From the NCBI GenBank assembly GCA_934426255.1, contig CAKRYD010000005.1:42145-106144 (forward strand): DNA of 64,000 nt, written 5' to 3'. The position numbers and the translations under genes are program-made. The DNA comes from an uncultured Bacteroidaceae bacterium. Its GTDB lineage: Bacteria > Bacteroidota > Bacteroidia > Bacteroidales > Bacteroidaceae. The notes under the pieces are model-generated. The model saw only the letters and a list, made by a program, of their open reading frames with translations. It was not told the origin of the DNA and searched no databases. Shown one piece after another: positions 1-8,507 of this stretch; position 1 is the stretch's first letter, and each line of letters opens with the position of its first letter.

Positions 1-979
1 CGTAGTAGGAGCCGCTGCCACTTTCGTCTATGCCGTTGCCGGCAAGCAGGGAGCCACGGAATGTCAGTTGGTCTTCCGACATCCATTCGGGATAATAGTT
101 TTGCGGGTGGTAGATGTTTTTGGCGATGAATCCCTTGCCTTCGCGGTTGTCGCTCCACGCCACATAGGCGGTATCGGTGAGGAAGCCTGTCTTGTCGCCG
201 ACGGGCGTATGATTGTCGGGTCTGCTGTAGGTGATCTGATAGTTTTTGAGAGTTGATGGCTTATAGTATTCGCTGCCGGCCAGTTCATACCATTCGTCAT
301 CGTCTGCTTTTCCGTTGCAGTTTCGGTCGAAAGCCACCATCACGATGCCCGGCTCGGATGAGCCTCCTTTTCTTTCGAGAAAGTCGGGCACATCGCTGTA
401 GAAGGCGTTCCCTTTGATATAGAAGTCTTTTTTGCCGGGCACATTGATTACTGTATGGTCGAATCCGAAGGTGACATATCCTCCATAGGCACCGAGCGTA
501 ATCATTACATCGTTCGAAAGGTCGTCTTCTGCTTTTTGGCGCATGGTCTCTTCCGTGTCGCCTTTTTCATATACGGGCATGGTGTTGACAAATTGTCCCG
601 GAGCCGGTCGATATTCGTAGACTTTGGCCGTGTAGGGGCTGTATTCCGTTTCTTCGTGAAGAACGGTCACAGTGAGCGGTTGCTCATAGCCGCGTTGGCC
701 GTCATCAAGTGAAAAGGTAAGATGGTAGGTGCCTTCTTTTTCGGCAAGGAAAACATATTCTCTCTCTGTTGAAAGCAGGCTGTCTTGTCCGTTGGCCAAA
801 TGTAGGGTCCACCTGTAGCTGTTGCCTTGGTAGGCCGGTGACAGCTTCAGCTTGCGCATGCGTTCTATGTAGTAGTTGCTGTTGAGTCCTGACGATACAT
901 TCTCGATGCCGCTGCGACAGCTTGAACCAAGCACGGCGGACAACAGAAACAGAAGAAATAACTTGACAAACTTGTTCAT
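1..979 (-). CDS. Surface lipoprotein of the B12 uptake locus, C-terminus outside window
   Basis: The frame opens at an ATG (977-979, complement) and runs off position 1 with no stop, so about 326 residues are visible. The N-terminus is a lipoprotein signal: a hydrophobic stretch ending LGSSC, with Cys21 as the probable lipidated residue. A beta-rich stretch at about residues 45-110 resembles PKD/Ig-like modules, followed by a region rich in Tyr, Asp and Gly. It lies 9 nt after the BtuG-like gene and is the third gene of a riboswitch-led operon, so a role as an accessory cobamide-binding or surface lipoprotein is inferred. B12 loci of gut Bacteroides carry further cobamide-binding lipoproteins of this kind (BtuH), but I cannot assign this protein to that family from sequence alone. 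Confidence 0.7.
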   Translation of the reverse strand, partial: MNKFVKLFLLFLLSAVLGSSCRSGIENVSSGLNSNYYIERMRKLKLSPAYQGNSYRWTLHLANGQDSLLSTEREYVFLAEKEGTYHLTFSLDDGQRGYEQPLTVTVLHEETEYSPYTAKVYEYRPAPGQFVNTMPVYEKGDTEETMRQKAEDDLSNDVMITLGAYGGYVTFGFDHTVINVPGKKDFYIKGNAFYSDVPDFLERKGGSSEPGIVMVAFDRNCNGKADDDEWYELAGSEYYKPSTLKNYQITYSRPDNHTPVGDKTGFLTDTAYVAWSDNREGKGFIAKNIYHPQNYYPEWMSEDQLTFRGSLLAGNGIDESGSGSYY

Positions 980-988
980 GATTCTTGA

Positions 989-2140
989 TTATCTTTTCAG
1001 GAAGCACATGTGGGCCGGAATGTCACCGGTGCGCACGCTCCATTTGCGCACACCGTCGGGGCTATAGCAGTGAAGGACACCGCTTGATACGTAGTTTTTG
1101 GCATCTGTTACGTAGATTTCGCGTGTTTCCGGGTGAATAGTAATGCCGTATGGTATGGTGATATCCTTTTCTGTGCCATCGGTAATAAAACTGTCGCTGA
1201 CTTGTTTTTTTGTCTTTGTGTTGACAATTCCGTACGTCACAGTGTTTGATTGGGTGTAGTTGTTCCATTCTGTAGAATAATAGTAAAGCGAATCGCCGCT
1301 GATGCAAAAATTGGAACAAGGAATGTCGAGGGTGTCGGTAACTTGCATTTCATTGCGTCCTTTCTTTTTTGACAGCACAAAGAGTTTGGAAGGGATTCCT
1401 TGGTAGTCGCCGCGTGAAGTAACCCAAAGCTTTCCTTCATTGTCGGCTTTTATATGGTGCAGGTTGATGGCTACAGGTATTTTTTCTACCTGTTTGAATC
1501 CGTCAATCTCGACAACGGAAACCGTGTTGTCGTAATTGGGAGCCATGTATCCGCCCGAGTTAGCCACATAAATGTAGTCGCCGACTATTTCCAGTTCGTC
1601 GGGCTGATAGCCCACGGTGCATTTGGCTGTAGCTTTCAGCGTGAGCGTGTCGATTTTGTAGACGGCACCTTTTACGGCGTTTGGATTGTTCAGCTGCACA
1701 GGGCCTACGTAAGAGGATACATAGGCAAAGCCGCGATGGAAACGGATATAGCGGCAATTGGGAATGTTGACTTGTCCTATGCGTTTGCCGGTGCGGGCAT
1801 CCATCACCTCAATCTTGTTGGAGCAATTGACTACGACATAGAGACGGGAACCATAAATGCGGATGTCATTGCCTACGTCGCCCAGCTCCTTTATTATATT
1901 AGGGTTGCGTTCGGAATAGAGATTGCGGACATAGTAGCCGTGGACATAATCCAAATAATCGAGCGTACATTTGTTGGAGCCCATGTTGCCTTCGTTGACG
2001 AGATACATGCCTATGATTCTTTGGCCATCTTTCATCCCGATAGGGATTACTTCGTATTGGGTTGGAACTACGACTTCATCTTCCCGGCATGCGGCAGCCA
2101 GAAGCGATATCAGAAGTGCGAAAACTACTTTTTTTGTCAT
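989..2140 (-). CDS. btuG: BtuG-like cobalamin-binding beta-propeller lipoprotein (DUF5074/YncE-like)
   Basis: This is a 383-residue lipoprotein. The signal ends LLAAAC, with Cys18 as the lipid anchor. The rest consists of repeated beta-propeller blades of the YncE/DUF5074 type (for example the DARTGKRIGQVNIPN stretch and several YVANSGG / YVTDAKN-like turns). In gut Bacteroides, BtuG is a surface lipoprotein that binds B12 very tightly and caps the BtuB transporter. The start codon overlaps the btuB stop as ATGA (2137-2140), so the two are probably translationally coupled, as expected for stoichiometric partners. The call rests on fold, lipobox and operon position; other DUF5074 propellers with different ligands exist. 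Confidence 0.8.
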   Translation of the reverse strand: MTKKVVFALLISLLAAACREDEVVVPTQYEVIPIGMKDGQRIIGMYLVNEGNMGSNKCTLDYLDYVHGYYVRNLYSERNPNIIKELGDVGNDIRIYGSRLYVVVNCSNKIEVMDARTGKRIGQVNIPNCRYIRFHRGFAYVSSYVGPVQLNNPNAVKGAVYKIDTLTLKATAKCTVGYQPDELEIVGDYIYVANSGGYMAPNYDNTVSVVEIDGFKQVEKIPVAINLHHIKADNEGKLWVTSRGDYQGIPSKLFVLSKKKGRNEMQVTDTLDIPCSNFCISGDSLYYYSTEWNNYTQSNTVTYGIVNTKTKKQVSDSFITDGTEKDITIPYGITIHPETREIYVTDAKNYVSSGVLHCYSPDGVRKWSVRTGDIPAHMCFLKR

Positions 2141-4149
2141 AGTTCGAAGCTGAATGTTATCCGATAGTTGCGTTTCGGCATGGGATAGTTGAGTATCACA
2201 TCGTAGTCCTGGCTGAACACATTGTTGATTTCAAGAGTGATCTTGGCCGTATATTTGTTCCAGCTGAGGGATTTTACCAAAGAGATATCACTTGTGTACC
2301 ATGGCTGCGTATGGTTGTAAATGATGTTTTCTTGTTGGTTGTATCGCTCGCCGGTATAGATGAAACTGTAGTTGAAATTCCAGGATTTCCATTCGGCTTG
2401 CAATATGGCAGAACCGCTGTGCCATGGAATGTAAGGAATCTGATCGCGATAGTAAGTGTCGGATTTTTGGGTGACATCGATAGCTTCCTGATAAGTGTAC
2501 TGAATTTTTCCACGCACGAACAGTTCGTCAATGGGGTTGACTGTCATGTTGGCTGAAATATCGGCACCTTTAATCCTTACCCGCCCGAGGTTGAGCATTG
2601 TCCAGCGAAACTGCGCTCCTTTCGGGTAAGCAATTATTTTATCATGCACAAAATTGCGGTAGCCGTCAACCTGAATGCCCCATTCCGTCAGGAAACCCTT
2701 GCGGCGTTTGCTTGTATAGCTTAGGCCAAGGTCGTATTGTGTGGTGCTTTCGGGCTTGAGCCGTGCATTTCCCATTTCAGCGTAGTAGAGATCGTTGAAT
2801 GTTGGCATGCGAAAGCTCCTTTTGGCGAAGCCGCGCAGGACGAGTCCGCAATGCTTGAAGGGGCGGTAGGAGAGAAACAGAGCCGGTGTCCATACCTTTT
2901 TGTCGTCGGGTGATTGGGCCAGCCGCGTAATGTCGTGTATGTAACTGAGTGCCATGCTTCCCTGTGCTTTCAAAGGTCCGACATGCAGGGCTGTGGCCAA
3001 CGAACCGAGATGTGTCCAACGGGTGGGGTATACAAACCCGATCATGTCGGCATCCATTTGATTCCATTGCAAATCGTATGCAGCCGAGATGTCCCACGTG
3101 CGAGTAATGTTGTAGAGGTGTGAAGTGGAAAGATAAAGCTCTTTCTGCCGATAAATATTGTCTATTCGTGCAACTGTGGTGTCCTTGTTTACATATTTAG
3201 TAAGGTAATAGGCATATTTCCCTGTGAACTGTGCATGATATCTTTTGCCGAAATCCTTGACGATGCGTCCTTGGGCGAAAGAGTTGTTGTCCCAGATGCG
3301 TTCACCCCGTCGCCAGACATTGTTTACAATGGCACCGGGCACCCCACGTTCGGATGTATAATTATAGGCTTTGAACATCCACGAACCTTGCTGCAAATCA
3401 CCGAACAATGAGCCTTCAAGCCGTGTTGCCCGAATGTCTCCGTTTTGTCTGACAGCAGTGGTGTCGTAGACTATTTCTCCGGTTTTTACCGCGCGCCGCT
3501 TGTAGCGGAATTTGTATTTTCCGCTGCTGCTTACCCATTCCCCACTGAATGAAGCCTTTACTTTTTCGGAAAATTTGAAGTCCATGAGCAATGACGGATT
3601 GACCAAGTCGAATGAACCGCTTTTCAGTGTGGCTTTGAAGTGATAATCCTTCACATCATCGAATACGGGCTTTCGTGTCCATAGATATACGGAACCGGCC
3701 GATGCAAAGTCCTTAGCAGGTTGGAATATTTCGCTTTTTTGACCGTTGTAGAGCTGTATTTCCTGCATGTTGTCCAATGAAAACATACCAAGATCCACTT
3801 GCCCGTTTTGAGCATTCGAAAGCTGTATGCCGTCATAGAATACGCCAACATGGTTGGTGCCCATGCTTCGTATATTAATGGTCTTGATGCCGCCTATGCC
3901 ACCATAGTCTTTTATCTGGACACCCGAAAAATAGCGCAGAGCATCGGCTACGTTTAAGCTATTCATGCGTTGAAGTTCCTTCCCGCGTAAACGTTGGGAG
4001 GGGATGGTTTCATTTCGGCGTGTGGCAGTTACTACCACTTCTTTCAATCGCTTCTCTGTACTATCAGACAGTACGGGCTCTTGTGCCGAAGTGGCAATAA
4101 AAGGAATAAGCAACAATAAAACGGCAATACGGCTTCTACTTCTATACAT
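2137..4149 (-). CDS. btuB: TonB-dependent vitamin B12 receptor BtuB
   Basis: A 670-residue outer-membrane TonB-dependent receptor. The start at 4149 (MYRSRSR...) is chosen because it gives a clean signal peptide ending TSAQ; the open frame continues upstream to 4290 but that part is encoded by the riboswitch. A TonB-box-like stretch (KEVVVTATRRNE) is followed by a plug domain (RMNSLNVADALRYFSGVQIKDYGG, then IKTINIRSMG) and a barrel of about 500 residues ending in the aromatic-rich YRITFSFEL. The cobalamin riboswitch directly upstream, the BtuG-like gene overlapping its stop, and the relatively short length fit BtuB rather than a SusC protein. It imports cobamides across the outer membrane using TonB energy. 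Confidence 0.88.
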   Translation of the reverse strand: MYRSRSRIAVLLLLIPFIATSAQEPVLSDSTEKRLKEVVVTATRRNETIPSQRLRGKELQRMNSLNVADALRYFSGVQIKDYGGIGGIKTINIRSMGTNHVGVFYDGIQLSNAQNGQVDLGMFSLDNMQEIQLYNGQKSEIFQPAKDFASAGSVYLWTRKPVFDDVKDYHFKATLKSGSFDLVNPSLLMDFKFSEKVKASFSGEWVSSSGKYKFRYKRRAVKTGEIVYDTTAVRQNGDIRATRLEGSLFGDLQQGSWMFKAYNYTSERGVPGAIVNNVWRRGERIWDNNSFAQGRIVKDFGKRYHAQFTGKYAYYLTKYVNKDTTVARIDNIYRQKELYLSTSHLYNITRTWDISAAYDLQWNQMDADMIGFVYPTRWTHLGSLATALHVGPLKAQGSMALSYIHDITRLAQSPDDKKVWTPALFLSYRPFKHCGLVLRGFAKRSFRMPTFNDLYYAEMGNARLKPESTTQYDLGLSYTSKRRKGFLTEWGIQVDGYRNFVHDKIIAYPKGAQFRWTMLNLGRVRIKGADISANMTVNPIDELFVRGKIQYTYQEAIDVTQKSDTYYRDQIPYIPWHSGSAILQAEWKSWNFNYSFIYTGERYNQQENIIYNHTQPWYTSDISLVKSLSWNKYTAKITLEINNVFSQDYDVILNYPMPKRNYRITFSFEL

Positions 4150-4202
4150 CAAGATGATATTGACGCATGCGGAGGCAGTTCTGATTGCAGACGATAGGAT
4201 GT

Positions 4203-4216
4203 GGTATGACCATACC
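4203..4216 (-). promoter_or_regulatory. Small perfect hairpin between riboswitch and btuB start
   Basis: GGTATG and CATACC are separated by two bases, giving a 6-bp hairpin in the leader between the aptamer and the btuB start codon. It could belong to the expression platform of the cobalamin riboswitch, but no clear terminator T-tract is present, so control of translation is more likely than termination. This is inference. Confidence 0.35.
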
Positions 4217-4255
4217 TTACGTTTTATCAAGCCCGTGACCCCGCAGGCATAAAAC

Positions 4256-4440
4256 AAAACAGATTTGGCAGGTCTTCTGACTTGTCCCAATCCTATCGCG
4301 TCTTCCCAGAATAAAATCCAGTGACTTATTGCTGCGATGGATCAAAATGAGACTTACAGCAGCGGGTACTGTTCCGGACTTGCACCGGATTCCCTTTTCA
4401 TTCACCCGTTGGCAAACGGGCAAAAACCATTTCTCGGCTG
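4256..4440 (-). ncRNA. Cobalamin (AdoCbl) riboswitch
   Basis: On the complement, the core 4356-4392 reads GGAATCCGGTGCAAGTCCGG followed by AACAGTACCCGCTGCTGTAA, the diagnostic B12-box region of cobalamin riboswitches. The 3' conserved element CAAGTCAGAAGACCTGCC lies at 4267-4284. The hairpin GCCCGTTTGCCAACGGGT lies near the 5' end. Spacing and order match the canonical aptamer. It sits about 110 nt upstream of the chosen btuB start and downstream of a Bacteroidota -7 box, so it should repress btuB-btuG expression when B12 is plentiful. Confidence 0.95.
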
Positions 4441-4448
4441 CAAAGTTA
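4441..4448 (-). promoter_or_regulatory. -7 box of the btuB operon promoter
   Basis: The complement reads TAACTTTG, an exact match to the Bacteroidota sigma-ABfr -7 consensus TAnnTTTG. It lies immediately 5' of the riboswitch aptamer, so transcription would start close to the first aptamer bases. A TTTG about 15-20 nt further upstream may be the -33 element. Confidence 0.6.
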
Positions 4449-4757
4449 CATAAAAAACAAGGACAAAGAATTTTACTCTTGAAAGTTTTGCGGCAATTGC
4501 AGGGATTTTGCTGCGTCCCTTTTTAAAATTGCAACACTCGCATTTTGATTTGAAGCCTTATTCTTTAAACTGTGTGGTGCCATTTCCAGATTCTTCATAT
4601 AAGGACGTGCGCCCGACTACCGTTCTGTTTCTGAAAATATATTCAGCCAGGAAACATAAAAATGCACCGATGTTAGTCATAGATGAACCAAATGACAACT
4701 AAAACGCACAAAATAGGTCTGCAATGTGCAAAAAACAGTATTTTCTTGCGTTATTTC
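4449..4757. other. Intergenic region between divergent btuB and acpP promoters, no gene seen
   Basis: About 310 AT-rich bases. The open frames here have no plausible start context or family resemblance. A short hairpin (AGGGA ... TCCCT followed by TTTTT, about 4500-4527) could be a weak terminator on the plus strand, but no plus-strand gene ends before it. No tRNA or known RNA element was recognised. Confidence 0.5.
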
Positions 4758-4788
4758 TTGGTCATACAAAGATTTAGTTCTAATTTTG
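4758..4788 (+). promoter_or_regulatory. Promoter of acpP
   Basis: A -33 TTG (4758-4760) is followed after 20 nt by TAATTTTG (4781-4788), both matching the Bacteroidota consensus. Transcription would start near 4795, giving a leader of roughly 35 nt before the acpP ATG. Confidence 0.75.
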
Positions 4789-4828
4789 CAAGCCTAATTG
4801 AAAAAATACAATCATAAAACTAACAATT

Positions 4829-5065
4829 ATGTCAGAAATCGAATCTAAAGTAAAAGCTATCATCGTAGATAAGCTGGGCGTAGACGAAAGTGAAGTAAAG
4901 AATGAATCAAGTTTCGCAAACGACTTGGGCGCAGATTCTTTGGACACAGTAGAATTGATTATGGAATTCGAGAAAGAGTTCCACATCTCTATACCTGACG
5001 ATCAAGCAGAGAAAATTTCCACAGTAGGTCAGGCAATCGAATACATCGAAGCCAACACGAAATAA
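4829..5065 (+). CDS. acpP: Acyl carrier protein
   Basis: A 78-residue acidic protein of exactly the usual ACP length. Ser37 in the GADSLDTVE motif is the phosphopantetheine attachment site. Helix II following it (VELIMEFEKEF) is the acidic recognition helix used by partner enzymes of type II fatty-acid synthesis in the cytoplasm. It is the first gene of acpP-fabF-rnc, an order common in Bacteroidota and many other bacteria. A good promoter lies 41 nt upstream of the start. Confidence 0.97.
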   Translation: MSEIESKVKAIIVDKLGVDESEVKNESSFANDLGADSLDTVELIMEFEKEFHISIPDDQAEKISTVGQAIEYIEANTK

Positions 5066-5084
5066 TCCCTGTTTCTTGTCAGAA

Positions 5085-6347
5085 ATGGAATTAAAGAGAG
5101 TAGTAGTAACAGGCGTTGGCGCGCTTTCCCCATTGGGCAATACAGCTTCCGAGACTTGGGAGAATGTAAAAGCAGGGAAAAGTGGTGCCGGCCCTATTAC
5201 CCATTTCGACTCCAGCTTGTTCAAGACACATTTTGCCTGTGAAGTGAAAAACTTCAATGGCCGTGACTATATCGATCGCAAGGCTTGCAACAAGATGGAT
5301 CTTTACACGCAATATGCCATCGTAAGTGCGATGGAGGCAGTGAAAGACTGTGGCGTGGATCTCGAAACGATAGACAAAAACCGTGTAGGTGTAATTTACG
5401 GAGTAGGCATTGGAGGCATCCACAGCTTTGAAGAAGAGGTTGGAGCCAACGCACTTCATGCGGCAGACGGGCCGAAGTATAGCCCTTTCTTTATTCCGAA
5501 AATGATAGCCGACATCGCAGCCGGTCACATCTCCATCATGTATGGATTCCATGGGCCGAACTTTGCAACGGTTTCAGCATGTGCTTCGAGCACTCATGCA
5601 TTGTCAACGTCGTTAGATTTGATTCGTTTAGGCAAGGCCGATATGATTGTCGCCGGTGGTGCCGAAGCAGCAATTTGGCCGACAGGCGTAGGTGGCTTCA
5701 ATGCTATGCATGCCATTTCTACACGCAATGACGATCCGGAAGGAGCATCGCGTCCGTTCAGCGGCAGTCGTGATGGCTTTGTAATGGGTGAAGGTTCGGC
5801 TTGTCTCATATTGGAAGAATTGGAACATGCCAAAGCCCGTGGCGCAAAAATCTATGGAGAAGTAGCCGGAAGTGGCATGTCAGCCGATGCATACCATATC
5901 ACAGCATCGCATCCCGATGGCTTGGGGGCCGTACTTGTGATGGAAGAAGCTCTGCGCGATGCAGGCATGAAGCCCGAGGATATCGATTACATCAATGTCC
6001 ATGGCACGTCGACACCGGTCGGTGACATATCAGAAGTAAAAGCTATACAGAAAGTTTTCGGTCAGCATGCTTACAAGTTGAACATCAGCTCAACAAAGTC
6101 AATGACGGGTCACTTACTCGGTGCGGCCGGTGCAATGGAGGCTTTTTTCAGCCTAATGGCCGTAAAAGAAGATGTTGTACCACCAACGATTAATCACGCA
6201 GACGATGACAAGGATCCGCAAATCGATTACAATTTGAACTTTACGTTTAATAAAGCTCAAAAGCGCGTTGTACGTGCAGCATTGAGCAACACATTCGGTT
6301 TCGGTGGTCACAACGCATGTGTGATAATCAAGAAATATGCTGAATAG
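5085..6347 (+). CDS. fabF: Beta-ketoacyl-ACP synthase II
   Basis: A 420-residue condensing enzyme that elongates acyl-ACP with malonyl-ACP. The ATG at 5085 (MELKRVVVTG) is preferred to an in-frame TTG three codons earlier. The Cys-His-His triad is visible: Cys166 in VSACASSTHA, His in NVHGTSTPVGD and His in SMTGHLLGAAG. The glycine-rich C-terminus NTFGFGGHNA is typical. It starts 19 nt after acpP, its substrate carrier, and precedes rnc by 20 nt, so the three genes are almost certainly co-transcribed. Confidence 0.97.
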   Translation: MELKRVVVTGVGALSPLGNTASETWENVKAGKSGAGPITHFDSSLFKTHFACEVKNFNGRDYIDRKACNKMDLYTQYAIVSAMEAVKDCGVDLETIDKNRVGVIYGVGIGGIHSFEEEVGANALHAADGPKYSPFFIPKMIADIAAGHISIMYGFHGPNFATVSACASSTHALSTSLDLIRLGKADMIVAGGAEAAIWPTGVGGFNAMHAISTRNDDPEGASRPFSGSRDGFVMGEGSACLILEELEHAKARGAKIYGEVAGSGMSADAYHITASHPDGLGAVLVMEEALRDAGMKPEDIDYINVHGTSTPVGDISEVKAIQKVFGQHAYKLNISSTKSMTGHLLGAAGAMEAFFSLMAVKEDVVPPTINHADDDKDPQIDYNLNFTFNKAQKRVVRAALSNTFGFGGHNACVIIKKYAE

Positions 6348-6367
6348 TTCTTTGTGCTGATATAACA

Positions 6368-7174
6368 ATGAATTTATTTCAGAATGCTATAAAGTTCCTC
6401 TTCCCGTCAAGGAAAGAGGAACTTTATTTGCCTTTGAAAAAAATCCTGACTTTTTCACCCCACAATATGGAACTCTACAAACAAGCCTTGTTGCATAGAA
6501 GCATGCTGAAAAAAGACAGCTATGGCCATATGGTCAACAATGAACGTTTGGAGTTCTTGGGTGATGCAATTATAGAAGCCGTTGTCAGCAACTATCTTTT
6601 CAGAAAGTATGGGAATGAGCAGGAAGGTTTCCTCACGACCATGCGAAGCAAAATGGTGCGCCGTAGCACATTAGGGCAGATTTCAAAGAAAATAGGTCTT
6701 GACCAGTTGGTGAAAAGTTGCGTCTCGGTAGAGTCGCACAATTGCTATATAGGCGGCAATGCTTTCGAAGCTTTGGTCGGTGCGGCCTATTTGGATCGTG
6801 GATATGGTTGCTGTCAGCGTTTTTTTGTCAGTCTTATCGAACGAGGCTATTTAGATACAAACAGATTAGAGCGAAACGAACAGAATTTTAAAAGCCGTCT
6901 GCTTGAGTGGGGACAAAAATATCATTTAAATATAGAATTCAAAACGGAAATTCTTGGTGAACCGTCAGCTGAGAAGTTGCCGCCGTTTGTAGCAAGAGTC
7001 ATAGTGGAAGACCATGTAATGGGGAAAGGACGTGGCTTTTCCAAAAAAGAAAGTCATCAGCAAGCTGCAAAGCGCGTTTTGCAGCGTTTACGCGACAATC
7101 GCCGCGTGGCTGCCCATATTATTGAAGACCGCTACATGCGTCATGTCGTAGAAGATATTTTTGTCGGGCAGTAA
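6368..7174 (+). CDS. rnc: Ribonuclease III
   Basis: A 268-residue double-strand-specific endoribonuclease used in rRNA and mRNA processing. The signature NERLEFLGDAIIEAV (about residues 58-72) carries the metal-binding acidic residues, and the second set is in GNAFEALVGAAYLD. A C-terminal double-stranded RNA-binding domain begins near residue 175 (FKSRLLEWGQK...) and contains the SKKESHQQAAKRVL helix. It is a little longer than the E. coli enzyme (226 aa), with N- and C-terminal extensions that are usual in Bacteroidota. It is last in the acpP-fabF-rnc cluster. Confidence 0.95.
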   Translation: MNLFQNAIKFLFPSRKEELYLPLKKILTFSPHNMELYKQALLHRSMLKKDSYGHMVNNERLEFLGDAIIEAVVSNYLFRKYGNEQEGFLTTMRSKMVRRSTLGQISKKIGLDQLVKSCVSVESHNCYIGGNAFEALVGAAYLDRGYGCCQRFFVSLIERGYLDTNRLERNEQNFKSRLLEWGQKYHLNIEFKTEILGEPSAEKLPPFVARVIVEDHVMGKGRGFSKKESHQQAAKRVLQRLRDNRRVAAHIIEDRYMRHVVEDIFVGQ

Positions 7175-7263
7175 CAAGTTCTAAGCCTTGGACACAGGAA
7201 CGGTATATTATGTTCAGGCACGAACCCTGTTCCTGGAAGTGGTATTTTGCAATTGAAAGAGCA

Positions 7264-7287
7264 AAAGGGCAAAAATAATAGCCCTTT
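7264..7287 (+). terminator. Hairpin after rnc, possible terminator
   Basis: AAAGGGC (7264-7270) and GCCCTTT (7281-7287) form a perfect 7-bp stem with a 10-nt A-rich loop. It lies 90 nt after the rnc stop. No long T-tract follows, so intrinsic termination would be weak. It abuts the inverted repeat at 7286-7335. Confidence 0.4.
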
Positions 7288-7335
7288 AGGACAATTTAGT
7301 TCGTATAATTTGGAGATAGATGAAAATTGTCCTAA
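7286..7335. promoter_or_regulatory. 12-bp perfect inverted repeat upstream of the DUF1080/Gfo operon
   Basis: TTAGGACAATTT (7286-7297) is repeated in inverse at 7324-7335 (AAATTGTCCTAA) with a 26-nt spacer. The spacer holds TATAATTTG (7304-7312), a near match to the -7 box. Two operator half-sites bracketing a promoter, or an RNA stem in the 5' leader, are both possible. It lies 84 nt before the first start codon of the operon. Function is inferred only from position and symmetry. Confidence 0.5.
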
Positions 7336-7418
7336 TTTAGCGGCTGATTTTAGACACACTAAAACTGAAGAAAGCCTTTCGCGGCCTGAAGACTCAATAA
7401 CATAATAATATATTTAAA

Positions 7419-8465
7419 ATGATTACTGGTAAATCATCAATGATTTCAAATTGGAAGAACAGATTTTTGGTCTTTCTGTCCGTAGTGTTAGTAGTGAGCG
7501 GAAACTTGTGCCTTCATGCTCAAAAAGTAGATCAGAACAATACTCCTGAAGGACGGTTGATACAATTGCGCAACCAACTGGAGAAAACGCAGAACCTTGG
7601 AGAACAGAAAAAAATATTGCAGGAAATAGGTCAAACGGGAACCTTTGTAGGGATGACTACTGCCGCCAAATACTTAAACGTCAAAGGACTTGAAAAAAGT
7701 GCAGCGCAAGCCGTAGTCGAAATAGCCCTTAAGCATAAGGAGTACAACGGCATTAATACACGCCAATGGCTTATTCAATCCATGGATATACTTGGTGGAA
7801 GTAGCCGGAAAGCAATTCTGGAGTATCTGCAAGGAACATCAAAGGATGAAGCCGGCTTTGTTTCTATTTTCAACGGAAAAGATTTAAGTGGTTGGAAAGG
7901 ACTGGTGGAGAATCCTATTAAGCGAGCAAGCATGACATCGGATGAATTGGCAAAGGCTCAGGTGAAAGCTGATGTAACCATGCGCAAAGATTGGAAAGTA
8001 GAAAACGGCCTAATGACTTATGTGGGAAATGGTTTTGACAACATATGCACCATAAGACCCTATGCGGACTTCGAAATGTACGTAGACTGGAAACTTGACC
8101 CCAATGGCAAAGAACCTGATGCAGGCATCTACTTGAGAGGTACACCTCAAGTGCAGATTTGGGATATTGCTCGTGTCAATGTCGGTGCGCAGGTTGGCTC
8201 CGGTGGATTGTACAACAATCAAAAGCATGAAAGCAAGCCATCGCAAGTCGCAGACAATAAATTGGGCGAGTGGAATAGTTTCTATATAAAAATGGTTGGT
8301 GACAAGGTGACAGTAAAGCTGAACGGTGTTACCGTTGTCAACAACGTGGTACTTGAAAACTACTGGAATAGAAATCTGCCGATATTCCCTGTTGAACAGT
8401 TGGAGTTACAGGCACATGGAAGCCTTACCTACTTTAGAGATATCTATGTGAAGGACTTGAAGTAG
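7419..8465 (+). CDS. DUF1080 (3-keto-disaccharide hydrolase family) secreted protein
   Basis: A 348-residue secreted protein. A second ATG at 7440 (MISNWKNRFL) may be the true start, since it directly begins the signal peptide (hydrophobic stretch, cleavage near LHAQ). Residues 30-135 are helical with no family I can name; the DUF1080 concanavalin-like domain begins at about residue 148 with FVSIFNGKDLSGWKG and ends with the typical LQAHGSLTYFRDIYVKDL. DUF1080 proteins of gut Bacteroidota act on 3-keto-glycosides after oxidation by Gfo/Idh enzymes, and here two Gfo/Idh genes follow in the same operon. The substrate is unknown. The best alternative is a purely carbohydrate-binding role. Confidence 0.85.
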   Translation: MITGKSSMISNWKNRFLVFLSVVLVVSGNLCLHAQKVDQNNTPEGRLIQLRNQLEKTQNLGEQKKILQEIGQTGTFVGMTTAAKYLNVKGLEKSAAQAVVEIALKHKEYNGINTRQWLIQSMDILGGSSRKAILEYLQGTSKDEAGFVSIFNGKDLSGWKGLVENPIKRASMTSDELAKAQVKADVTMRKDWKVENGLMTYVGNGFDNICTIRPYADFEMYVDWKLDPNGKEPDAGIYLRGTPQVQIWDIARVNVGAQVGSGGLYNNQKHESKPSQVADNKLGEWNSFYIKMVGDKVTVKLNGVTVVNNVVLENYWNRNLPIFPVEQLELQAHGSLTYFRDIYVKDLK

Positions 8466-8507
8466 AAGCGATAAATGGGTTAAAACACAAATTATATTCA
8501 TCCAAAT

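Noticed and set aside
4150..4290. N-terminal extension of btuB into the riboswitch
   Set aside because: The open frame there is encoded by the riboswitch aptamer; the signal peptide begins at 4149.
4508..4702. A 64-codon plus-strand frame upstream of acpP
   Set aside because: No family resemblance, no promoter at a sensible distance, and no conserved-looking composition; the region is better read as a divergent promoter region.
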